Assembly: GCF_016909575.1 (NCBI RefSeq)
Contig: NZ_JAFBGA010000002.1
Location: forward strand, 124,001 to 188,000
Source: Streptomyces sp. HB132
GTDB taxonomy: Bacteria; Actinomycetota; Actinomycetes; Streptomycetales; Streptomycetaceae
Reading direction: 5' to 3'
DNA length: 64,000 bases
Under the pieces are notes generated by a model. That model was given only the letters and a program-made list of their open reading frames with translations. It did no database searches and was not told where the DNA came from. Both the position numbers and the translations under genes were made by a program. Positions within the stretch are counted from its first letter, which is position 1; every line of letters begins with the position of its first letter. Shown here piece after piece: positions 52,166-60,374 of this stretch.

Positions 52166-52714
52166 TCACGGACCGCCGACGACCGGAGGTGCGACCCGCC
52201 GTCCCGGCGGCGGGCAGGGCTTCGGTACGGAGTGGCCCGCCAGCAGGTCCCCCGCCGGGGGCACGGCGGGAGTCGCGGCCAGGGTCGTGGTTCGGCCGGT
52301 CGGGGGGACCGGAGCCGGGATGACCACGGCAGGTGTGGCTGTGGGCGCCCCGTCGAGTGCGTCGAGCAGGGCGTTCACCTCCAGCAGACGCGCCTGGATC
52401 TCGGCGGGCATGGGAGGCAGTTCGGGCACGCGGTGGTGGCAGACACCGCTGAGCGCGGACCAGGTGAGGCGCCAGCGCCGGGCGGTCCCCCGGTCCGTGT
52501 ACGCCTCCAGGCACAGCATGCGGTGCTTGGCGTTGCGCGTCATGGCAGGGGCCACCCTGTGCCAGAAGTCGTCCAGCCGCTGGTCGAGGGCGAGGCGCAG
52601 CAGCACGGCGGCGGCGCGGGCCCGTACGCCGGGGCCGAGCGGTCCCGGCGTACCCGCCGGAGGCCGCAGGAGGGCCTCGGCCGCGGAGACGAGTTCGCGG
52701 GCGTTGTCCGTCAT
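52166..52714 (-). CDS. Small helical partner of the zinc-hook ATPase
   Basis: A 182-residue protein starting MTDNARELVSAAEALLRPPA. The first ~120 residues are helical (AAVLLRLALDQRLDDFWHR, MPAEIQARLLEVNALLDAL). The conserved-looking patch LSGVCHHRVPELPPMP recalls HEPN-like or DUF4145-like folds that partner large ATPases, but I cannot assign one. The tail is Pro-rich. It overlaps the ATPase stop by four bases, which suggests a two-gene system. Confidence 0.6.
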   Translation of the reverse strand: MTDNARELVSAAEALLRPPAGTPGPLGPGVRARAAAVLLRLALDQRLDDFWHRVAPAMTRNAKHRMLCLEAYTDRGTARRWRLTWSALSGVCHHRVPELPPMPAEIQARLLEVNALLDALDGAPTATPAVVIPAPVPPTGRTTTLAATPAVPPAGDLLAGHSVPKPCPPPGRRVAPPVVGGP

Positions 52715-55143
52715 CGGGGACCGCCCTGCGACACGGCCGTTCCCCGGCTACGCCGGATCGCCCCGGCCAGCCTCTCCGTACGCGTCACGAGCTGCTTGCG
52801 GTCGTCCAGGGTCGGCAGCCCCAGGTGAGAGCCTTCGTTGAGCTCGTTGATCAGCGCCCATCCCCCGGTGTACAGGCTCTCGACCACCGTCTGCGGCTTC
52901 CCGGAAGAGTCACCGAGCAGGGCGAGGGCCACATGCTCCTTGGTGCGCACCAGCGGGGAGACACGCTCATCGATTTCCGCAAGGCCGAGGCCGTGGTCGT
53001 CCCGCAGGGTACGGCGCGCGGTCTCCATGCAGGCGACTTCCAGTGCGTGCCGGCACATCGCCGGAATCACCCGGTCGGCGACGCTCTGGGGAAGATGCTG
53101 GTCGTAGGAGAGGTCGCGGGCCTCCTGGAACGCCTGCTTGACGGGATCGCTCCTCTTCTCGACGGTGACGACGGAGTCGCTCTCGCGGGAGATGTGGAGG
53201 ATCGTCGCCTCGATGCCCAGGTGGGAGATGGCCTGCTCCAGCCGGGTGTCGTGGGTGAAGACGACCACCTGCCGGTGGCGGGCGCAGTCACTCAGGACGG
53301 TGGCCAGCCCTTCCACCTTCTGCGTGTCCATCGACTGCACCGGGTCGTCGATGACGAGGAAGCCGAACGGGCTGTCGTCGTGCGTCGCGCGCGGAATGAA
53401 CAGCGACAGGGCGAGCGAGTGCAATTCACCCTGGCTCATCACGCTGTACGCGGGCGCCTCGTGGGCGTCCACGGAGACGCCGAGCTGCACACTCCCCTGC
53501 CGGGCCGTGCCCTTCAGCTCGATGTTCCCGAGCGACACGCTGCTGCTCTCGCAGAGCTTGTTCCACACATCCTGCGACTGCTTCTCGAACTTCGCCATCC
53601 GTACTTTTCTCAGGTCGTCCGTCTGCGTCCTGAGCCAGAAGCGAGCCGCTTCGGCCTCCTTGCGCTGGTCCTTCGCCTCCGCGGCCTTCTCCGTAGCGTC
53701 GAGCCACTCGGCGAGCCGCACGGCCGCGGGCCGCCAGGCGGTGTTGCGGTCGGTGAGCCTGCGGGCGGCCTCCTCGCTGGTCTGCCGGCATGCCGCGCCC
53801 AGCGTCGGGGCCACGCGTTCGACGCGGTTCGCCAGCTCGGCGGGGTCGGTCAGGCTCCGGCACAGGGCCCATTCGCGCCAGAGACCCGCCAATTCCGACT
53901 CCTCCGCCCGCAGCAGGTCGGGGACCGGCTGCACCAGGTCGTGGACGGCACGCCGCGCGGCGCCGAGCGCCCGGCGGGCCGTTTCGGCCCCCGCCGCCTC
54001 CGACTGGAGCCGCTCGATCTCCGCTCGCGCGCCGTCCGCCCAGGCCGGGTCCAGACGGTCCGCGGTGCCACAGACGGGGCAGTCTGCGTTCTGGGAGCGG
54101 CGACGGTGTTCGAGGGCACTCTCCAGCAGCCCGGCGAGCCGCCGCGCGTCCTCGGCGTCGGAGTGCCGTACGTCCTCGGCTGCGGCAGCCGCCTCCCGCA
54201 GCCGGGCCAGCGCCCCGGCGACCTCCTGCTGGTCGGGGCCGGTCAGGGTAGCGAGTGCCCGGAGGCGGCCGTCCGCACCCGAGTCGGTGACCGCGTCCCG
54301 GTCGAGCAGGGCGCGGACGGCGTCCGCATCGGGGGTACGTCCGCCGAGTGCCCGAGCAGCTCCGACGGCACGCTGGTCGTCGAGTCCGGTCAGGGCGTCG
54401 ACGGCCGCGGTCTTCAGGGCGCCGGGCCGCTTCTCGACGTCCTTACACGCCTTGATGCGGGCCGCGAGCCGGTCATCGATGTCGCCGAGCTGGCCGAGCC
54501 CGATGAACCGGGCCAAGGTGTTGTGCAGGGCGCTGAGCGTCCCGTCGACCATCGAGCCCAGCTCGCTGTAGGGCAGGAACGGGCGGTAGAGGGAAAGCGT
54601 CGAGGCGTCGAGGCTCTCCTCCAGCTTCTGCTCCGTGCCGTCCGCCCGCTCCACCGTCGTGCGCGCCTCGTCCACCTTCGCCCCGTACCACGTGCGGCGC
54701 ACGGTGACCGGGTCGCCGGTGTCGTCCAGGGTAAGCCGTACGGAGACGGTCGGGACCGTGGAGTCGTGCAGGTTGCGCCACCCTTCCTTCCACACCGCCG
54801 TACGAGCCTTGCCGTTGCTCCCGTCCCAGCGGGCGTTGAAGCCCGTCAGCGCCATCTCGGCGGCTTCGGCGAAGCTCGACTTGCCGGTGCCGTTGCGACC
54901 CGCGACGACGGTCAGCCCGGGTCCGGGCGGAAGGTCGAGCGTGGTCTCGGGACCGACCCCCCGCCAGCCCGCCGCCGTGATGGAGCGCAGGTACACGGGC
55001 CCGGCGCGTCCGGTCCTCTCCGGCGTCGGCTCGGGAAGCATCCCGCGCAGCAGGTCGGCCGCCTCCGGGGCCAGTTCGGACGCGGCGAGGCCCGCAGTGA
55101 GGCGGTCGTCGAGCAGCTGACGCAGAGGGGTGTCGTCGGTCAT
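52711..55143 (-). CDS. Rad50/SbcC-like ATPase with zinc hook
   Basis: An 810-residue protein starting MTDDTPLRQLLDDRLTAGLA. After a ~60-residue leader, Walker A is VVAGRNGTGKSSFAEAAEMA. Coiled-coil arms (~240-600) meet at a zinc-hook-like NADCPVCGT. The ABC signature is MSQGELHSLALSLF and Walker B FLVIDDPVQSMD. A C-terminal extension of ~130 residues after the ATPase (QEARDLSYDQHLPQSVADRV, ALEVACMETARRTLRD) is unlike SbcC. Such ATPases act in DNA-end processing or as sensors in defence systems such as RloC or Lamassu. The 4-base coupling to the small gene argues for a defence-type pair. Confidence 0.8.
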   Translation of the reverse strand: MTDDTPLRQLLDDRLTAGLAASELAPEAADLLRGMLPEPTPERTGRAGPVYLRSITAAGWRGVGPETTLDLPPGPGLTVVAGRNGTGKSSFAEAAEMALTGFNARWDGSNGKARTAVWKEGWRNLHDSTVPTVSVRLTLDDTGDPVTVRRTWYGAKVDEARTTVERADGTEQKLEESLDASTLSLYRPFLPYSELGSMVDGTLSALHNTLARFIGLGQLGDIDDRLAARIKACKDVEKRPGALKTAAVDALTGLDDQRAVGAARALGGRTPDADAVRALLDRDAVTDSGADGRLRALATLTGPDQQEVAGALARLREAAAAAEDVRHSDAEDARRLAGLLESALEHRRRSQNADCPVCGTADRLDPAWADGARAEIERLQSEAAGAETARRALGAARRAVHDLVQPVPDLLRAEESELAGLWREWALCRSLTDPAELANRVERVAPTLGAACRQTSEEAARRLTDRNTAWRPAAVRLAEWLDATEKAAEAKDQRKEAEAARFWLRTQTDDLRKVRMAKFEKQSQDVWNKLCESSSVSLGNIELKGTARQGSVQLGVSVDAHEAPAYSVMSQGELHSLALSLFIPRATHDDSPFGFLVIDDPVQSMDTQKVEGLATVLSDCARHRQVVVFTHDTRLEQAISHLGIEATILHISRESDSVVTVEKRSDPVKQAFQEARDLSYDQHLPQSVADRVIPAMCRHALEVACMETARRTLRDDHGLGLAEIDERVSPLVRTKEHVALALLGDSSGKPQTVVESLYTGGWALINELNEGSHLGLPTLDDRKQLVTRTERLAGAIRRSRGTAVSQGGPR

Positions 55144-55369
55144 GGCGGTGCTCCTTGCACGATCAGGCGGAGAGCACGACGGGACCGCCGCGCTGTTCAC
55201 TCCTCGATGTTCCACGGTGCACGTTGGCGATGTCAACAGACTTCGCCCTGTTCGGAAACTCGAAAACGTGTACGGCATGGATCCCGGCGTGGCCACGTAG
55301 GCGGTCCACTCGCCCGGAACCCGCGCGCGGGAACTCGAAGACCACCTCACCGAGTGGGACACCGGTGCC

Positions 55370-55813
55370 GTGCCCGGCATCCTCGACGAACTCGACACCC
55401 TGGCGTCCAAGGTGGCCGTTTCCGAGGCTGAGCGGCAGGTCGTCCTGCGCATCCTGGGCATGGAGGACGCTGGAGCAGGGGTCGAGCGGACGCCAGCGGA
55501 CGACCGCGATCCCGTACCCACGCTCACAGCAGCCGGGCTGCCTCGGGTGCCCTCCCTGTACGACGCCGAACAGCCCGGCTACGGCACGTTGACCGACATG
55601 ATGGCCGCCCGGGAGAGGATCGTCGCCCAGCGCGCCGCCGCGCACGCCCGCCGCTCAGCCGTCGTCACCGAACACATGACGGAGATCGTCATGCGCCTGG
55701 CCAACGTCTCGGTCTCCGACCCGGCACTGAACGAGGAAGCTCTCACCGAGCTGCGGCACTCCTATGTGCTGTGGCTCGCGTGTGCGGACGAACGGCGGCG
55801 GGACAAAAGCTGA
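55370..55813 (+). CDS. Hypothetical protein, possibly 5'-truncated
   Basis: A 147-residue protein read from GTG 55370. It is helical and charged (LDELDTLASKVAVSEAERQV, MAARERIVAQRAAAHARRSA). The frame is open back to 55301 with equally protein-like codons (ARELEDHLTEWDTGAVPG), then hits TAG at 55298, preceded in frame by YGMDPGVAT. The original start may have been lost by that nonsense change. No domain is recognised. It is divergent from the zinc-hook ATPase. Confidence 0.5.
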   Translation: MPGILDELDTLASKVAVSEAERQVVLRILGMEDAGAGVERTPADDRDPVPTLTAAGLPRVPSLYDAEQPGYGTLTDMMAARERIVAQRAAAHARRSAVVTEHMTEIVMRLANVSVSDPALNEEALTELRHSYVLWLACADERRRDKS

Positions 55814-56231
55814 TCCCGTCGGCCGCCGCATTTCGACCGACCGGCACCCGGAGGCCCGTGCGGGCACCACGACATCGAGGGCGGCGGCGGAACGGCTGTA
55901 TGGTGTCAGGCCACTCGCTCACGCATAGTGTCCGGCCCCGAAGGAATTCGCGGGACGTGTACGAGCGTGGCCCAGGTGCACGCACAGGCGGCAACGCCAT
56001 GCTCGACATCACGCGGAAAGAGCCCTTCGGTGCGAAGAGCTCCAACTACTTCCGCGTCGGCACCGCCGCCGATAACAACGCAAGTCGCGGTGGCAGGGCA
56101 AGAGGCGGCGTACCTCACGGACACCGGCGAGGCCCTGCGAACATGATCCAAAGCGCCAAGGCCGGCCGATCACCCGCTGTAGGAGTCCGGACCGGCGGGC
56201 AGCGGTGGAACCTGCCAGCCCGGACCATTCG
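55814..56231. other. Intergenic region before the DISARM-like methylase end
   Basis: About 420 bases downstream of both flanking genes. Short frames have no plausible products. No hairpin strong enough to call was found by eye. Confidence 0.4.
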
Positions 56232-59200
56232 TCAAACTGCCTCAGGCTCGGCGGGGTGACGCGGGCCACGGCCGGGCGGCGGGGTGAGCGTGGAGATGTA
56301 ATTCTCGCCGTCTACGAGGGGCATGGTCGGGCTTACGCCGGCTGCGGCCATGAGGTCGTACTCGGCGAGGACGAGATCCTTGGTGCGGTAGTGGCCGTAC
56401 TTAGCGATCTCGTTGTGCTTGAGCCCGCCCTTAGGCTCAGTCTGGAAAGTTTCCAGAATGTAGTCCGCATCGTCGCGACTGATCTCGTAGAGGTGGAAGA
56501 AGTACGCGTCCAGCTCGGCGCGGATCTGAGTCCGGCGGGCCTCGTCCCACTGGAAGGGGGCTCCGGTGTCACCGAGGTCGCGAGCAAGGGGGGTCATGTC
56601 GCGGGTGGTGCAGACCAGTTCGAGGACACGAGGGGTCAGGAAAGGGGTATGGAGGGCCAGAGCGTCAGGATGGGGAACGGGGAGCTGCTTCCAAGTCATG
56701 AGTGCCATGTCAGCGCCACCACTCTGGCGGCCCACAAAGTCGAAGACAAGGGAGCTCTGGGCGGCTGTGAGGGCCGCAGTGAGGGGCGGCGAGACACTTG
56801 GGAGCATCAACGGGTACGTGTTTCCGACGGCCACGCGGGGGAGGAAGGCAGGGATAGCGGTGCGTTCATCCGTCGCGCGACCAATACGGCGCCATCCGAG
56901 GAGCCATCCGTGTTTCCAGTGCGCCTCCTGGAGGCGCAGGTCCACCCCAGGCACCTCAACATTTTTGTTCTTTCTGCGGACACTGATGAATCCATCTTCC
57001 GCAATCCAGTAGCGTGGGATGGCTGCCCCTTCTGGATCCTCCTTCACGGAGATAGGAACCGCCTCATAGTCGGTGTTTCCCGTACCATAGTAACGATTCC
57101 AGCGGTGGTCGAAGAGGTGGGCCATCTTACCTTCATACACCGGAAGCATTCGCTTCCCGTCCCGGGTGAAAACGCCCCCTTGGAGCCCCCACCCTTCCGC
57201 TTCCAGCTCCTCCCTCGTACGAAATAGGTCGGAGTCATCGGTCATATCAAAGAGGCGTTTGGAAGTCAGACCCCAGGGGTTGCCCTGCTCAACAACCTCA
57301 TTCCATAGCACCGGAATTCGACGATAGACCGACACCGCGAGGTCGGCGTTCCGTCGGCTCCGAAAGACAGGCAGTGTTCCCGTGTTCGGGTTGATCAGAG
57401 CGATCTCCTCTGGACTAAGAGAGAAGACTCGGTCCGCGTCATCGAGTTCCGCAGGATCAGAAAGAGAGAAGGCGAATCTGGCGACCGATTCGCGAATATT
57501 GCGCCCCGCCAAGGAGAGCAGGCAGAATTCATAACTGGCGTGCACGCCGATGAAAATCGGCTTTCGATTCTCAAAGTCGTACAGATGCTTTACAGCGCCC
57601 CGCCGGGTCATATCCTGGAAGAGGAATTGCGCGCCCGCCCCTGTAGCCACGGCGGTCGGAAGGATAGCACCGAAGCGCCCCTCGGGTGCCGAGATAGAAG
57701 CGAACCTCTCCATAAACAGATGATCAATTTGGAGCGAATTGACGCCCTTGACCGCTAGCCCTCTGCCACACAGCGGATACGCCCCCGACTGTCCCAGGAA
57801 TAGAAACGACGATTTCACCCGTCGTCGCGCCATGCGATAGCGCCCACCTTCCTCTGGGTTCTCTCCAGCCCACTGTGCAATTCTCGTGCGTCGAGCCACA
57901 CCAGAGAGCTTGGCGATCGAAGGCTCGACTACGCTGAAGTGCTCCTGGTCTTTGAAGTCGACCTTGTCCCACGGGGGGTTGCCCACGACACACGAGAAGC
58001 CGCCCGCCCACCCCGTGGCCGGGTCCACAGCGTCTCCGGCCTCGGCCTGCTCCGAGACCGTGAAGACCTCCGGGAACTCCAGGTGCCAGTGGAAAAAGTG
58101 GTAGAGGTCGCGCAGCTCGTTGATCTCGTCGTGGGTCGCCTTCGAAGCCGATCGGGCCTCGGGGTCCCGCAGGGCCTGGAATACCTCCTGGGTGACGGGG
58201 GCCGGGGCGTCCTTCGTCTTACGCCACATGAACGCGGCGCACCAGGCGTCGGCGATGTGTCGGGCGTGGACGTACTCCTTCTTCTTTAGCCAGTCCTCGT
58301 ACGCCGCCTGCTGAGCGTGCACCTCCCGCAGGCTGCCGGACGGGGCCGTGATGATCCGGCGGAGGCCCGAGGCGAAGGCGGTGTTGGAGACCTTCGTCTC
58401 AACGACCACCTCGAAGAGTCCGCTCTGGCCCTTCCGCTCCTGGTCGTTCTGCTTCTCCAGGAACCTGGCGTACTTCTCGTCGTCGCCCTCGACCGCCTTG
58501 AACGCCTTGTTCGGGATGCCGTCGAGCATCAGCGTGGGGGTTGTGCCCACCAGGCCGTTCCCGTGCTTGATGTGCGCGTCCAGAAAGCCCAGCGCCTTCC
58601 CCGGCTCCAGGGCCTCCAACCACAGCGAAACCTTGGCCAATTCGACCGCCATCGGGTTGAGGTCCACACCGTAGACGCAGCGGGCGACGACCTCGTGCAG
58701 GGCGGTGCGTACGGCGACGGGGGGCGGCTCCGGGTTGCTCTCCCGAACCGCCGCCACCCGCTTGGCGATGCGGCGGGCCGCCGCGACGAGGAAGTGACCC
58801 GATCCGCAGGCCGGGTCGCAGACCGTCAACGACAGCAGCTCGCGCACGATCGCTTCCGACGGGTCCGGCTCCCCCGCCGCCGTGGCGGCCTGCTCGCCGC
58901 GCTTCTGGGCGTCGTCTATCACCGGGTCGAGGGTGGAGTCGAGCAGGGTCTCGATGAGCGAGGCGGGGGTGTAATAGGAGCCGGTCTTCTTGCGGTCGTT
59001 GCCGAGCCGGTTGACCAGTTCGAAGGAGCGCTCGGTGGCGCTGTGCTTAGGGACCAGCTCCAGCAGGGACTCGTAGATGGATCCGAGCTCCTCCGAGCCC
59101 ATGTTGCGGTAGTCCACCGGTCGCCAGCGCGCGGTCTTCTCGTCGCGTACGCGGGAGAGGTGGCGCACCGCCTCCAACAGGGAGGCGTTCGATAGGGAGC

Positions 59201-60374
59201 ACTCCCGCAGAGGGGCGTCGGCGCCGATGTCGTCGAAGAGGCCGCCGAGGCCGGGCAGGCCCAGCTCGGGCCGGCCGTCCTCACGGCCCAGGGCGTCCAG
59301 GACGATCCGCAGCGCGGCATACTGGTCGGCGTGCGCGGTGCCCTGGCGGCGCAGGGCGTGGCGGCGCAGACGGGCGGAGCTGAAGTACTTGGCGTACCGC
59401 TTGCGGGCGTCGTCGCTCGTGTCGGGGTGGTGGAGGGCGTCGCGGTCCTCGGCGACGAAGAGGAAAATCATCCTGTAGGCGAGGCGTAGCAGCGCTGCGT
59501 GGAAGCGGTCAGCGTCCAGGTTCTCCCGCAGGTCCGTGTTGGCCGGGTGGCGCAGGAAGCCCGTGCCCAGGGTGGTGATGGCCCGCTGGACGCCGTCGCG
59601 GTGGTGGTCGAGCGCCCGGGTGCCCGAGGCGATCGCCTCCGTACGCCACCGCTCCAGCCAGCATGCGGACGGCACCCCCGCTTCTCCGGTCTCGAAGCGG
59701 GAGACGTGCAGCAGCCGGTAGAGCAGGATGAACTCGCTGAACAACTCACCGTCAAAGATGGCTTCGAGGTCGAACTCGACGTACGAGGCGGTGGCCAGGG
59801 CGTTCGAGTCGCGCAGTAGGCGCAGCTGCCGGCCGTTGGTGAGGACGCCCCACAGGTGGGCTTCCCGCCGGTTCAGGCACTCCTGAAGGAGGGAGTGCGG
59901 GGGTACGGTGCCCACACCGCCGGGCCGCTTGTCGAGCAGGGCGTTCCAGGCGGCCATGTGGACGGGCACGTGGTGCGAGCGGTGGCTGATGGGGAAGACG
60001 CGTTCCGGGTCACTGTCGGCGCGGTACTCGCCGGCTGCGACCGTGGTGAGCCGGCCGAAGCCCAGCTCGTTGAAGAGCGGTGCGAGCCACTGGTCGACGG
60101 CGAGGCCGGTCGGGTCGGCGGGCAGGTCGGCCTCGGCGCTGACCGGCAGCTTTTCGCGGAGTTCGCGCCAGATGGCCTTGAGGTAGTCCCAGTGGCGCTC
60201 GGCCTCGTCGCGGACCGACCGCCGGGGGCCGATCACGTGGTAGTCGGCGGGGCCAGAACCTGGGACGTCCTTGCCCTCCTTGCTCTCCGAGATGCGGACG
60301 AGCATGTCGGCGGGGAGCAGGCCGCCGACGGTGTGGACGGCGGAGAAGACCTGGTTGCGGGTGGTGGCGGACAT
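56232..60374 (-). CDS. drmMI: DrmMI-like N6-adenine DNA methylase
   Basis: A 1380-residue class I methylase of the PglX/DrmMI size class. A long N-terminal helical region (~1-430) is followed by TGSYYTPASLIETLLDSTLD (motif X-like), motif I VCDPACGSGHFLVAAARR and motif IV VVGNPPWDKVDF. The C-terminal ~400 residues probably recognise the target site. In class 1 DISARM this enzyme marks self DNA while the helicases block phage DNA. The ATG overlaps the stop of the helicase gene by one base (TGATG). Confidence 0.85.
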   Translation of the reverse strand: MSATTRNQVFSAVHTVGGLLPADMLVRISESKEGKDVPGSGPADYHVIGPRRSVRDEAERHWDYLKAIWRELREKLPVSAEADLPADPTGLAVDQWLAPLFNELGFGRLTTVAAGEYRADSDPERVFPISHRSHHVPVHMAAWNALLDKRPGGVGTVPPHSLLQECLNRREAHLWGVLTNGRQLRLLRDSNALATASYVEFDLEAIFDGELFSEFILLYRLLHVSRFETGEAGVPSACWLERWRTEAIASGTRALDHHRDGVQRAITTLGTGFLRHPANTDLRENLDADRFHAALLRLAYRMIFLFVAEDRDALHHPDTSDDARKRYAKYFSSARLRRHALRRQGTAHADQYAALRIVLDALGREDGRPELGLPGLGGLFDDIGADAPLRECSLSNASLLEAVRHLSRVRDEKTARWRPVDYRNMGSEELGSIYESLLELVPKHSATERSFELVNRLGNDRKKTGSYYTPASLIETLLDSTLDPVIDDAQKRGEQAATAAGEPDPSEAIVRELLSLTVCDPACGSGHFLVAAARRIAKRVAAVRESNPEPPPVAVRTALHEVVARCVYGVDLNPMAVELAKVSLWLEALEPGKALGFLDAHIKHGNGLVGTTPTLMLDGIPNKAFKAVEGDDEKYARFLEKQNDQERKGQSGLFEVVVETKVSNTAFASGLRRIITAPSGSLREVHAQQAAYEDWLKKKEYVHARHIADAWCAAFMWRKTKDAPAPVTQEVFQALRDPEARSASKATHDEINELRDLYHFFHWHLEFPEVFTVSEQAEAGDAVDPATGWAGGFSCVVGNPPWDKVDFKDQEHFSVVEPSIAKLSGVARRTRIAQWAGENPEEGGRYRMARRRVKSSFLFLGQSGAYPLCGRGLAVKGVNSLQIDHLFMERFASISAPEGRFGAILPTAVATGAGAQFLFQDMTRRGAVKHLYDFENRKPIFIGVHASYEFCLLSLAGRNIRESVARFAFSLSDPAELDDADRVFSLSPEEIALINPNTGTLPVFRSRRNADLAVSVYRRIPVLWNEVVEQGNPWGLTSKRLFDMTDDSDLFRTREELEAEGWGLQGGVFTRDGKRMLPVYEGKMAHLFDHRWNRYYGTGNTDYEAVPISVKEDPEGAAIPRYWIAEDGFISVRRKNKNVEVPGVDLRLQEAHWKHGWLLGWRRIGRATDERTAIPAFLPRVAVGNTYPLMLPSVSPPLTAALTAAQSSLVFDFVGRQSGGADMALMTWKQLPVPHPDALALHTPFLTPRVLELVCTTRDMTPLARDLGDTGAPFQWDEARRTQIRAELDAYFFHLYEISRDDADYILETFQTEPKGGLKHNEIAKYGHYRTKDLVLAEYDLMAAAGVSPTMPLVDGENYISTLTPPPGRGPRHPAEPEAV

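Noticed and set aside
52825-55431. An 868-codon open frame on the plus strand antisense to the zinc-hook ATPase
   Set aside because: The minus strand has clear Walker A, zinc-hook, signature and Walker B motifs. The plus-strand frame is an effect of high G+C third positions and has no recognisable domain.
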